In this document: positions 37,075 to 45,239 of the stretch, one piece after another
Layout of the letters: every line of letters begins with the position of its first letter
Position numbering within the stretch: the stretch's first letter is position 1
Assembly (NCBI RefSeq): GCF_027107535.1
Contig: NZ_CP114283.1
Span: forward strand, 3,348,001 to 3,412,000
Origin: Streptomyces aurantiacus
Lineage (GTDB): Bacteria > Actinomycetota > Actinomycetes > Streptomycetales > Streptomycetaceae
Direction of reading: 5' to 3'
Length of the DNA: 64,000 nucleotides
Notes under the pieces: model-generated
The model's database searches: none
Seen by the model: only the letters and a program-made list of their open reading frames with translations
What the model was told of the DNA's origin: nothing
Made by a program: the position numbers and the translations under genes

Positions 37075-37536
37075 ATGGACCTGCAGAAGATGCTCGGGCT
37101 GTGGTGGACGGTGCCCGCTGGGCTGGCGTTGGTGGGTTACGCGTGTTCGCTGGCCGGGCTGACCCGGCCGCAGCGGGCGGTGTGGGTGACGGCTCGGGTC
37201 GTGGAGGTGCATCCGCCGGGACACGGTGAGTCGGGGCAGCACGGGATACCGGTGACGATCGTGTACCAGGACCCCGGCACCGGGCGGGAGTTCAGGTGTG
37301 CCGTCGTCGGCTCGCGTGATGACACAGCGCCGCTCAGGCATCACGCGCTCCTCGGCTCGGCTGCGAGCTCAGCGGTCGCCGACAGGGTGCGCAGTGCCGT
37401 ACGGACGCGTGCGCGGTGGTCCATCATCACCGAGCGGGCGACCCCGTCGAGCACACCCCAGGCCGATGCCGCGTCCGGCAGTGCCGCGTCGCGGACGTCG
37501 CGCCCATGCAGCCGTACCCACAGGCGCCGCATGTAA
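37075..37536 (+). pseudogene. Probable 3'-truncated membrane protein gene (DUF3592-like start)
   Basis: The first 90 codons look like real protein: an N-terminal membrane helix (WWTVPAGLALVGYACSLAG), then ARVVEVHPP and VTIVYQDPGTGREFRC, a pattern seen in DUF3592-type proteins. From about codon 90 the frame runs antisense through the end of the hypothetical gene on the other strand and turns into Ser/Arg-rich low-quality sequence. The usual second half and second membrane helix are missing. I read it as cut off by the converging gene. It could still be expressed as a 153-residue protein. Confidence 0.45.
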
Positions 37537-38702
37537 GCGGCCCACGGGGTGCGCAGGTCCTGGGCGAGGGCGTTCAGCACGCCGCCGTCCGGGTCGGGGC
37601 GGGGGGAGACGGTCATCCTGCGGGCTCGCAGGACCGAAGCCTCCCGCTGCCAGCGGCTGTTGACGATGCGGTGTGCCGCCGTCGACCCCGCCGCGGAGGT
37701 CCCGGCGCCCAGCGGATCGAGGCCCACCGCGAGTCGGCCGCCGAGCACGACGGTGACGCGCAGACTCTCGTCGTACAGGCCCAGCGGGGCGCAGCTGCGG
37801 TCGACCTCCCGCCGGACGAGCTCCGGCACGGTCGGCAGGTGCTCGCGGTGGGTCGACGCCTGGAGCACGGAGAAGAGCCGTTCGAAGAGCGTGCGGTCGA
37901 ACGGCGCGGGGAGTGTGGCGGTCGAGGCGCTCCGGCCGACCTCGGGGCGCGGGGGCACGCGGTGCGCGGTCAGTCCGAGGTGCGGGGGTACGTCGGCGCG
38001 GTCCCAGACGTCGGCCTGGTGCGCCGCCCACAGGGCTCGCCCGAGCAGGCTGCCCTGCCCGGCCCGGACCATGGCGGCGAAGGCCGGCGAACCAGCCCCC
38101 GCCGCACCGCAGGCCTCGAGAACCTCGGCCGCCAGGCCCGTGTCGGCGGCGCCCGGTACCCCTTCGCGTCCGTCCCACGCCGCTGCCAGCTCGGCGTCGA
38201 GCCGGGCGCGCCGCGCGGCGTCCGCCAGATGCTCCTTCAGCGCCTCCACTGTCCGTCCGCCGGAAGCGTCCACGACGTCTTCGAGCACCGCCCTCGCCAC
38301 CGCGTCCGCCCCGGGCCCCGGCGGCCCGTGCTCGGTCGCCAGCTCGAAGCACCGCTGGAAATACAGGTCCTGGGGGTTGCCCGCCACGATCGCCAGTGCT
38401 CGGCGGGTCTTCTTCAGCAGCGTGAACCACCGTGCCGTCGCTTCCAGAACCGCACCAGACTCCCGTATCAGCGCGTCGAGTTGCTCCGCCTCCCGCGCGT
38501 CGAGGAAGTCGACGGCGAGCTCCGGACGCAGCGCGGGCCGGACGATCAGCGGCAGCACGATCAGCTTGACCGTCCGGGTCAGCGGCGCGCCACCGGGCCC
38601 GCTCAGCGCCTGGGGACCCGGCCCGAGGTCGCGCCAAGCCCTGTCGATGACCATGGCGCGCGGACGGCGCTCGCCGGTCGACGGCTCGCTCGGGGACGGC
38701 AT
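37341..38702 (-). CDS. Hypothetical protein
   Basis: 453 residues, rich in Ala, Arg and Leu, with normal Streptomyces codon use. I do not recognise a family. It has no signal peptide or membrane helix. The N-terminal half is helical (LIVLPLIVRPALRPELAVDFLDAREAEQ, WFTLLKKTRRALAIVAGNPQDLYF). The C-terminal half has GRLAVGLDPLGAGTSAAGS, and the end (TPWAAYMRRLWVRLHGRDVRDAALPDA) reads like a conserved domain. ATG 38702 is chosen for composition, and the ribosome binding site is weak. ATG 38783 is an alternative that would overlap the 19-bp repeat. Confidence 0.65.
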   Translation of the reverse strand: MPSPSEPSTGERRPRAMVIDRAWRDLGPGPQALSGPGGAPLTRTVKLIVLPLIVRPALRPELAVDFLDAREAEQLDALIRESGAVLEATARWFTLLKKTRRALAIVAGNPQDLYFQRCFELATEHGPPGPGADAVARAVLEDVVDASGGRTVEALKEHLADAARRARLDAELAAAWDGREGVPGAADTGLAAEVLEACGAAGAGSPAFAAMVRAGQGSLLGRALWAAHQADVWDRADVPPHLGLTAHRVPPRPEVGRSASTATLPAPFDRTLFERLFSVLQASTHREHLPTVPELVRREVDRSCAPLGLYDESLRVTVVLGGRLAVGLDPLGAGTSAAGSTAAHRIVNSRWQREASVLRARRMTVSPRPDPDGGVLNALAQDLRTPWAAYMRRLWVRLHGRDVRDAALPDAASAWGVLDGVARSVMMDHRARVRTALRTLSATAELAAEPRSA

Positions 38703-38735
38703 GGGCCGAGCGTACGTCCTGGGGGAACTGGCGGT

Positions 38736-38754
38736 CGAACCTGGGATCGGTAGG
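38736..38754 (+). repeat. 19-bp direct repeat, right copy
   Basis: CGAACCTGGGATCGGTAGG, identical to 37030-37048 and 1706 bp from it. It lies 61 bp upstream of the Gly-Lys-repeat protein gene. Confidence 0.8.
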
Positions 38755-38815
38755 CGCTGCCCGCCTCCTAACGTCCACACCACCAGGCAGAACGGACCGG
38801 AAGGGCAGGCACAGC

Positions 38816-39283
38816 ATGGGAATCTTCGGCAAGGGCAAGGGCAAGGGCAAGGGCAAGGGCAAGGGCAAGGGCAAGGGCAAGAGCCGCGAGGAGAAGGCCG
38901 CCAAGATCGCGGAGCAGGTGGCTGGCGGCAAGGGTTTCTACGGCCGTATGACGCGCGCGACGCTCGGCGGCGAGGACTACGCCAAGCTCCAGCAGTCGAT
39001 CGGCGCGTACAACTCCGGTGCCACCGTGCAGCAGTTGCTCGCCATGGGCGTACCGACGACCCCCGCCGTGGTCGTGACGATCGGCGACACCGGCAAGCTG
39101 GTCAACCACGACCCCGTCGTCGACCTGGTCCTCCAGCTGACCGGGGTCACCGCCGACCCGATCACGCTCCAGACCCTCGTTTCGAAACTGCGCATCCCCC
39201 GCGCCGGTGATCAGGTCCTACTCATCGCGGACCCCGCCAACCCCGGCGGCTACCTCTACGCGGGAGACGGAGTGACGCCGTGA
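38816..39283 (+). CDS. Small protein with N-terminal (Gly-Lys)9 repeat
   Basis: 155 residues. After MGIF come nine consecutive Gly-Lys pairs and then SREEKAAKIAEQ. The rest is a compact, acidic domain (GFYGRMTRATLGGEDYAKLQQS, GVPTTPAVVVTIGDTGKLVNHDPVVDLVLQ, RIPRAGDQVLLIADPANPGGYLYAG). I do not recognise the domain. The basic repeat could bind DNA, RNA or membrane phosphate groups. It is encoded by a pure hexanucleotide run, so its length may vary between strains. GCAGG lies 6-10 bp before ATG 38816. Confidence 0.8.
   Translation: MGIFGKGKGKGKGKGKGKGKGKSREEKAAKIAEQVAGGKGFYGRMTRATLGGEDYAKLQQSIGAYNSGATVQQLLAMGVPTTPAVVVTIGDTGKLVNHDPVVDLVLQLTGVTADPITLQTLVSKLRIPRAGDQVLLIADPANPGGYLYAGDGVTP
38828..38881 (+). 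repeat. Hexanucleotide tandem repeat (GGCAAG)9 inside a coding region
   Basis: Nine perfect in-frame copies of GGCAAG encoding Gly-Lys. Gain or loss of units changes protein length without shifting the frame. Confidence 0.95.
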
Positions 39284-39417
39284 CGACACCGCCGTACGAA
39301 ATGCTGGCGAACGACACCACCCGTTTGGTCCGTGGCTGGTCCGGGACGGATGCATTCTTGGAGCTCGGACAGGGACGCGACGTGTCACTTTGATGATGGA
39401 GAGTGGCTTCCGTGGCG

Positions 39418-39452
39418 GGTTGCCTGGAGTCCGACGAAGCCTCCAGGCAACC
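39418..39452. terminator. Bidirectional stem-loop terminator between convergent genes
   Basis: Perfect 12-bp arms GGTTGCCTGGAG (39418-39429) and CTCCAGGCAACC (39441-39452) with an 11-nt loop, 12 bp past the aldehyde dehydrogenase stop. Confidence 0.85.
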
Positions 39453-39463
39453 GACGTGTAGCT

Positions 39464-40987
39464 CTAGAAGAACCCAAGCTTCTTCGGACTGTAGGAAACA
39501 AGAAGGTTCTTCGTCTGCTGGTAGTGCTCCAGCATCATCTTGTGGTTCTCCCGTCCGATGCCGGACTGCTTGTAGCCGCCGAACGCCGCGTGGGCCGGGT
39601 ACGCGTGATAGCAGTTCGTCCACACCCGGCCCGCCTGGATCGAACGTCCCGCGCGATACGCCGTGTTGATGTCCCGCGTCCACACTCCGGCCCCGAGTCC
39701 GTAGAGCGTGTCGTTGGCGATCTTGATGGCGTCGTCGAAGTCCGTGAACGACGTGACGGACACGACGGGACCGAAGATCTCCTCCTGGAAGATCCGCATC
39801 CGGTTGTCGCCCTGGAAGATCGTCGGCTGGACGTAGTAGCCGCCCGCCAGCTCGCCGTCGTACTCGATACGGTGACCGCCCGTCAGTACCTTGGCACCTT
39901 CTTGCTGGCCGATGTCCAGGTAGGAGAGGATCTTCTCCAACTGGTCGTTGGAGGCCTGGGCGCCGATCATCGTCTCGGTGTCGAGCGGATGGCCGGGCTT
40001 GATCAGCTCGGTGCGGGCGACCGCCGCGTCGAGGAACTCGTCGTAGTGACCCTGCTGGACGAGCGCCCGGGACGGACAGGTGCACACCTCGCCCTGGTTG
40101 AGCGCGAACATCGTGAAACCTTCGAGCGCCTTGTCCCGGAAGTCGTCGTCCTGCGCCCACACGTCGTCGAAGAAGATGTTCGGCGACTTGCCGCCGAGCT
40201 CCAGCGTGACCGGCTTGATGTTCTCGGAGGCGTACTGCATGATCAGCCGCCCCGTCGTGGTCTCGCCGGTGAACGCGACCTTCGCGACCCGCGGGCTGGA
40301 CGCCAGGGGCTTGCCCGCCTCGACGCCGAAGCCGTTGACGATGTTGACGACACCCGGCGGCAGCAGGTCCGCCACCAGACTCATCCAGTAGTGGATGGAC
40401 GCCGGGGTCTGCTCGGCGGGTTTGATGACGACGGCGTTGCCCGCCGCGAGCGCCGGTGCCAACTTCCACACCGCCATCAGGATTGGGAAGTTCCACGGGA
40501 TGATCTGCGCCACGACACCCAGCGGCTCGTGGAAGTGATACGCCACCGTGTCGTCGTCGATCTCGCCGAGCGACCCCTCCTGCGCACGGATCGCTCCGGC
40601 GAAGTAGCGGAAGTGGTCAATGGCGAGGGGGATGTCGGCGGCCAGGGTCTCCCGGACCGGCTTGCCGTTCTCCCAGGTCTCCGCGACCGCGAGCTGCTCC
40701 AGGTTCGCCTCCATCCGGTCGGCGACCTTGAGGAGGATGTCGGCCCGCGCGGTCACCGAGGTGCGGCCCCAGGCAGGGGCGGCGGCGTGCGCCGCGTCCA
40801 GCGCGCGCTCCACGTCCGCGGCCGTTCCTCGCGCAATCTCCGTGAACGGCTGCCCGTTCACCGGACTCGGGTTCTCGAAGTACTGCCCCCGGGCGGGCTC
40901 CACGTACTCTCCGCCGATGAAGTGGTCGTACCGAGACTGGTAGGAGACGATCGCGCCGTCGGTGCCGGGCGCTGCGTATCGGGTCAT
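39464..40987 (-). CDS. NAD-dependent aldehyde dehydrogenase (acetaldehyde type)
   Basis: 507 residues, full family length. It has [37 protein letters not shown], the general-base Glu in [10 protein letters not shown] and the nucleophile Cys in [11 protein letters not shown] (the first Cys is the usual position). The C-terminus [10 protein letters not shown] is typical of the AldB/ExaC/ThcA group, which oxidises acetaldehyde and similar short aldehydes. The GAF-domain regulator gene lies 156 bp upstream on the same strand, a pairing seen with AcoR-type activators. Confidence 0.94.
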   Translation of the reverse strand: MTRYAAPGTDGAIVSYQSRYDHFIGGEYVEPARGQYFENPSPVNGQPFTEIARGTAADVERALDAAHAAAPAWGRTSVTARADILLKVADRMEANLEQLAVAETWENGKPVRETLAADIPLAIDHFRYFAGAIRAQEGSLGEIDDDTVAYHFHEPLGVVAQIIPWNFPILMAVWKLAPALAAGNAVVIKPAEQTPASIHYWMSLVADLLPPGVVNIVNGFGVEAGKPLASSPRVAKVAFTGETTTGRLIMQYASENIKPVTLELGGKSPNIFFDDVWAQDDDFRDKALEGFTMFALNQGEVCTCPSRALVQQGHYDEFLDAAVARTELIKPGHPLDTETMIGAQASNDQLEKILSYLDIGQQEGAKVLTGGHRIEYDGELAGGYYVQPTIFQGDNRMRIFQEEIFGPVVSVTSFTDFDDAIKIANDTLYGLGAGVWTRDINTAYRAGRSIQAGRVWTNCYHAYPAHAAFGGYKQSGIGRENHKMMLEHYQQTKNLLVSYSPKKLGFF

Positions 40988-41143
40988 GTGCTCTGCCTCC
41001 CGAGAAAGTGCCGCCCGCCGTTGGACAGCTCTCGCCGCGAGGGTAGGGACGGAGAGGTTGCAGGTACGTTGCGTGGCAGCCGTGCGGGCTGTGTGGCTGA
41101 AAGTGAGCCGACCGAGCCGGGATGAGGCGCCTGCCCTTGGCCG

Positions 41144-42526
41144 TCAGCGTCGTGCCCGCCTGGCGGATGCGGACTGTTCGGCCTCCAGCTCGGCCAGTCG
41201 CGCCCGTACCGGAGCCGTCGGACGGGTGATGGCCAGCGCTCTCCACACGGCGAGGTCGTCCTCGCCCCACGAGGCCTGTACCCAGTCCGCCAGCAGATCG
41301 GGATCACGGCCCGAGACGAGGGCCGCACGCAGTCCGTCGGCCAGCCGTCTGCGCAGCCGCACCACCGCCGGGGCCTGCGATCCGGGCAGCAACGGACCCG
41401 CGTACGCGGCCACGGCAGCCGTGACCGCGCCGACGCCGAGTCTGCGCTCCACGACCGCGACATCGGACTCGACCGGAACCGCGAGCCGGTAGGGCCGCGA
41501 GCCCAGCACCCCCGGCCCGAGGAGGCGACGCAAGCGTGCCAGTTCGGCGCGCAGCGTCACCGGTGTCACCGATTCGTCCTCGTACAGTGCGCACAGCAGC
41601 TCGTCGCCGGTCAGGCCGTCAGGACGCCGGGACAGCAGCACCAGGAGCTCGCTGTGTCTGCGGCTCAGACGCAGCTTGCGGCCACTCGCCACGAGCAGCG
41701 CCTCGTCCCGGCCCAGCGCCGTGAGCTGCAGGGCGTCGGTGGCGGCCGGCGCCGGAGTGAGCAGCGCCAGCTGGGACTCCGCCGCGCGCGCCACGGCCTG
41801 CACGAAACCCAGACTGTGCGGATGCGCGAGCCCGTCCCCGCCGGTGATGTCTACGGCGCCGAGCAGCCGGCCCGTGCGCGGATCGTGCACCGGAGCCGCC
41901 GCGCACGTCCACGGCTGCACGCGTCGGATGAAGTGCTCCGCGGCGAACACCTGCACCGGCCGGTCGAGCGCGACCGCCGTACCCGGAGCGTTCGTGCCCA
42001 TCGCCGACTCCGCCCACCGGGCGCCCGGCACGAAGTTCATGCCGTCCGCCTTCTGCCGCGTGCCGGGGTGGCCCTCCACCCACAGGAGGCGGCCCTGCGC
42101 GTCGCACACCGCGAGGAGATGCTCGCCGTCCGAAGCGAATGTGCCCATGAGTTCCCGGAAGAGCGGCATGACCCGGGCCAACGGGTGTTCCGCCCGGTAC
42201 GACCCCAGGTCTCCGTCGGTGAGCTCGACATACGCGGAACCTTCCGGCCCGACCCCCGCCCGTGCCGAGCGCCGCCACGAGTCCGCCACGACGGGCCGCA
42301 CCGGCCGCGGCACCGTGCCCACCTCGGTGAACGTCTCATGGGCGCGGCGCAGGACGCGCACCCGCTCGACGGGATCCGCACCCGGATTCAGGGCCACCCA
42401 TGGATCGGTCAACTCGGCCTCCCTGTGGGCGTTGAGACTGGACGCGACGCGGCTGGGGACATCGTCACTCTCATGGCCGACGCGGACAAGCGTTGCCGCC
42501 CCTCCGACCTGATCCGACCCGGCCAT
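41144..42526 (-). CDS. GAF-domain transcriptional regulator, AcoR-like, without AAA+ domain
   Basis: About 460 residues. A segment starting SWRRSARAGVGPE leads into a GAF-like sensor (LLAVCDAQGRLLWVEGHPG, NFVPGARWAESAMGTNAPGTA, FAAEHFIRRVQPWTCAAAPVHDP), the arrangement of AcoR/DhaR sensors. The sigma54 AAA+ domain of those proteins is absent. Instead a winged-helix-like region (RKLRLSRRHSELLVLLSRRPDGLTGDEL, VTLRAELARLRRLLG) ends the protein. It probably activates the adjacent aldehyde dehydrogenase gene. The start (ATG 42526) is uncertain, as no good ribosome binding site is seen. Confidence 0.85.
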   Translation of the reverse strand: MAGSDQVGGAATLVRVGHESDDVPSRVASSLNAHREAELTDPWVALNPGADPVERVRVLRRAHETFTEVGTVPRPVRPVVADSWRRSARAGVGPEGSAYVELTDGDLGSYRAEHPLARVMPLFRELMGTFASDGEHLLAVCDAQGRLLWVEGHPGTRQKADGMNFVPGARWAESAMGTNAPGTAVALDRPVQVFAAEHFIRRVQPWTCAAAPVHDPRTGRLLGAVDITGGDGLAHPHSLGFVQAVARAAESQLALLTPAPAATDALQLTALGRDEALLVASGRKLRLSRRHSELLVLLSRRPDGLTGDELLCALYEDESVTPVTLRAELARLRRLLGPGVLGSRPYRLAVPVESDVAVVERRLGVGAVTAAVAAYAGPLLPGSQAPAVVRLRRRLADGLRAALVSGRDPDLLADWVQASWGEDDLAVWRALAITRPTAPVRARLAELEAEQSASARRARR

Positions 42527-42648
42527 GGCCCGACCCGATCCAGGACGGTCCGGCCTCGCTGAAGACCCGTGGTGCTTTCGGGGACTCGCCCACCGCACGC
42601 ACCGCACGCACCTCGCCCACCCCCCTTGCACTTCTGGACTTCCAACGG

Positions 42649-43260
42649 TCAGGCGGAGTTGACCAGTCTCATGTAGCGCGTCCAGTCCCAGTCGGGGCCC
42701 GGGTCGGTGTGGTCACTGCCGGGCACTTCGTAGTGGGCGAGGATGTGCGAGCGGTCCCTGGGGACCGCGTACCTGGCGCAGATCGCCGCGGTGAGCCTCG
42801 CCGACTCCTCGTACAGGGCCTTGGTGAAATACGCGGGCCTGTCCACCCAGCCCTCGTGCTCGATTCCGATGCTGCGGGTGTTGTAGTCCCAGTTGCCCGC
42901 GTGCCAGGCGACGTCGCGCTCGCGCACCATCTGCGCGATGTGGCCGTCGGCGGACCTGACCACGTAGTGCGCGGACACCTGCTTCCTCGGGTTCTGGAAG
43001 ATGGCGAGGGTGTTCGAGTAGGTCGCCTGCGTCACATGGATGATCACGAAGTCGACGGGGTGGCTCGTCGGGCGGTCGGCCACCGTGTAGTTGGACTTGC
43101 TCGCAGGGGACCACTCGGCCCGCGGGTGGTCGAGCCCCTGGGGTTTGGCGCCCGCCCGGGTGCTGGGGAGTAAGGCGGTGGAGAGCGTGGCGAGGGCCGC
43201 ACTCTGGAGCAGACGCCGCCTGCTGGGCAGGGAGGCGGGCAGGTACGTGGCTCGGTCCAT
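42649..43260 (-). CDS. Tat-secreted N-acetylmuramoyl-L-alanine amidase (Amidase_2)
   Basis: 203 residues from ATG 43260 with GAGAGG upstream. The Tat signal is SRRRLLQSAA (Arg14-16), cleaved after about residue 38. The amidase_2/PGRP-like fold has a zinc His in VDFVIIHVTQ, ARNDV-type VRERDVAWHAGNWDYN, SIGIEHEG, and HYEVPGSDHTDPG with the second His and Asp ligands. It cleaves the bond between muramic acid and the peptide stem of peptidoglycan. Two TTCGAA-centred palindromes lie 85-115 bp upstream. Confidence 0.92.
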   Translation of the reverse strand: MDRATYLPASLPSRRRLLQSAALATLSTALLPSTRAGAKPQGLDHPRAEWSPASKSNYTVADRPTSHPVDFVIIHVTQATYSNTLAIFQNPRKQVSAHYVVRSADGHIAQMVRERDVAWHAGNWDYNTRSIGIEHEGWVDRPAYFTKALYEESARLTAAICARYAVPRDRSHILAHYEVPGSDHTDPGPDWDWTRYMRLVNSA

Positions 43261-43339
43261 GAGGTACCTCTCGGGGTGGGCGGGCAGATGTGACGTGCGA
43301 CGGGACTCGACGGAATGCGAGGCGCGAAGGGTGGGGCAG

Positions 43340-43376
43340 GGGTTCGAACCCTTGGGTGGGCACGGTTCGAACCGTG
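43340..43376. promoter_or_regulatory. Paired TTCGAA-centred palindromes upstream of the amidase gene
   Basis: GGGTTCGAACCC (43340-43351) and the perfect 16-mer CACGGTTCGAACCGTG (43361-43376), centres 23 bp apart. A third half site GGTTC lies just downstream (about 43385). The spacing fits binding of two dimers on one face of the helix. Confidence 0.6.
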
Positions 43377-43386
43377 GAGACAGGGT

Positions 43387-43548
43387 TCAACGCCCCAGGG
43401 CGGTGGCCGTTTCGCGCATCCGGGCATGCGGTCCCCGGTGCGCCTCCCACTCGGACATCCGTCCCTCGGGGATCTTGTCCCCGCAGGTGTGGTCGGTGTC
43501 GCGGACGTCGGCGCGCGAGCAGGCAACAGTCTTCCCCGGCATGTGCAT
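43387..43548 (-). CDS. Small hypothetical protein
   Basis: 53 residues (from MHMPGKTVAC to RMRETATALGR). Nearly all third codon positions are G or C, and a GGGGG run precedes the ATG pair (43548 or 43542), so it may be a real gene. Two cysteines (Cys10, Cys22) are present, and I recognise no family. Confidence 0.4.
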   Translation of the reverse strand: MHMPGKTVACSRADVRDTDHTCGDKIPEGRMSEWEAHRGPHARMRETATALGR

Positions 43549-43924
43549 CCCCCGAATCTCTGTGCTTCCTCGGACGCCTCCGCCGGCCTGACGAGGGCGT
43601 CTCGCGTGCATCACGGTACGGGTCGGGCCGGTTGCGGAGGGATCACCGGCCCAGGGCCGTGGACAGTGTCTCGACTGTGGACAACTCGGTCACCCGTAAG
43701 GGGGATCGAAGCATCGTGCGCAGCACGCGAGGCAGGTGAGAGGCAAGCCGGAGGCCGCCGGGAAGTCGCCAGGAATCCGGGGCACGGCACGGACGACGAG
43801 GCCGCCGAGACGGAACTGCCGACGCGCGTGCCCGTCAGGTGAGCGGACGCTGAACCACGCACCCCTCACGGGCCGGGCGGGTGTGACGGCCCCACGCGCC
43901 CGGCCGCGGACGAGGCAGCTGTGC
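43549..43924. other. Intergenic region upstream of a small ORF and downstream of the ROK gene
   Basis: About 375 bp. I see no gene of good composition, no clear terminator and no known operator here. Confidence 0.5.
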
Positions 43925-45133
43925 CTACGCCCCGCCCCTGACCGCCGCCGGATCATCGAGCACGGCCCGCACGACGGAATGCGCCGCGCCCAGCAGCGGG
44001 CCCTCCGGGCCGAGCCGGGAGACCGACACCGAGCAGGCGGGCCCCGCCGTCCTGCGGGCCAACTCCCGTTCGAGCGAAGGCAGCAGCCAGGGTGCGAGCC
44101 CGGACAGGGCGCCGCCCAGCACGACGGTTTCCGGGTCCAGCAGATTGACCGCACCGGTCAGCGCGATGCCCAGCGCGGTACCGGCGTCACGCAAGGCTCG
44201 CCGCACGTCCTTGTCGCCCTGCGAGGCGCGCTCGGCCAACAGCCCGACACGGTCCTCGCCGCATTCCAGACCGGCCGCACGCAGCACGGCCTCCTCGCCC
44301 GCGTACTGCTCCAGACAGCCACGTCCGCCACAGGCACACGCGGGCCCCTCGGGCCGTACCGGCACATGTCCCAACTCGCCCGCGAAGCCACGGGTTCCAC
44401 GCAACAGCCGCCCGTCCACGACCACCGCCCCGCCGATGCCGATCTCAGCGGAGACGTGCAGGAAGTCGCGCGGTGCCGCCTCGTTGAGCCAGAGTTCGGC
44501 CAGCCCGCCGAAGTTCGCCTCGTTGTCGACGGTCAGGGGGAGTCCGTCCGGCAGGAGCGTCCCGAGGTCCGTGTCGTGCCATCCGAGGTTGGGGGCTCGC
44601 ACCACGGTCCGGGTGTCGCGTGCCACCAGGCCGGGCACGGCGACGGCCAGACCCGCAGGCCACAGCCCCTCGCGCTCCGTCTCGGCGACGACCTTCCGTA
44701 CCAGCTCGGACAGTTCCCTCAGGACCGGCTCGGGCGCACGGCCGCGGTTGGTGCCGTGCCGCACCGCTCGTGCGCGCACCTCCCCGCGCAGATCGACCGC
44801 GCACACGGCGAGATGGTCGACGCCCACCTCCGCACCGATTCCCGTCGGGCCGCGTCCGCTGAGGGCCAGCGCCGAGCCGGGCCGGCCCACCCGTCCCGGC
44901 CGCTCGGGGCCCAGTTCCTCGAGCAGCCCCGAGCGGACCAGTTCGTCCACAAGCGTCGAAACGGCCGCCCTGGTCAGTCCGATGCGTGAGGCGACGGCCG
45001 CACGGGACAGCGGCCCGTCGGCGTTCACCGTGTGCATCACTCGCGAGAGGTTGCGGCGGCGCATGCCCTGCTGCGTGTCGGGCAGCCGTCGGCCGGGACT
45101 GCTGGGATGGGCTTCGTGAAGCGGTGCGGTCAT
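43925..45133 (-). CDS. ROK-family transcriptional repressor of xylose genes (XylR type)
   Basis: 402 residues. The N-terminal winged helix-turn-helix is GPLSRAAVASRIGLTRAAVSTLVDELVRSGLL. The ROK fold follows, with the sugar-binding region (VDNEANFGGLAE, HVSAEIGIGGAVVVDGRLLRGTRGFAGELGH) and the zinc motif CACGGRGCLEQYAG. It is encoded downstream of xylB on the same strand. The divergent xylA/xylB promoter has an AT-rich inverted repeat, so xylose-responsive repression of both genes is the natural inference. Confidence 0.9.
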   Translation of the reverse strand: MTAPLHEAHPSSPGRRLPDTQQGMRRRNLSRVMHTVNADGPLSRAAVASRIGLTRAAVSTLVDELVRSGLLEELGPERPGRVGRPGSALALSGRGPTGIGAEVGVDHLAVCAVDLRGEVRARAVRHGTNRGRAPEPVLRELSELVRKVVAETEREGLWPAGLAVAVPGLVARDTRTVVRAPNLGWHDTDLGTLLPDGLPLTVDNEANFGGLAELWLNEAAPRDFLHVSAEIGIGGAVVVDGRLLRGTRGFAGELGHVPVRPEGPACACGGRGCLEQYAGEEAVLRAAGLECGEDRVGLLAERASQGDKDVRRALRDAGTALGIALTGAVNLLDPETVVLGGALSGLAPWLLPSLERELARRTAGPACSVSVSRLGPEGPLLGAAHSVVRAVLDDPAAVRGGA

Positions 45134-45239
45134 GCCTGAGTCAGTCCTCGTCCGGCCGGTCCCCTCAGGGCCGCCCTGTCCGTGCGGGCGCCTCGGAGAG
45201 CCGGTGACCACCCGGCCCCGCTCCCCGCAGGCGAAGCCG

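Noticed and set aside
38702..38783. N-terminal extension of the hypothetical protein to ATG 38783
   Set aside because: The added residues lack a ribosome binding site and would overlap the 19-bp repeat and the promoter region of the divergent gene.
43330..43400. tRNA-like T-arm sequence GGTTCGAACC
   Set aside because: No acceptor stem, D-arm or anticodon arm can be folded around it. It is better explained as one of two TTCGAA palindromes.
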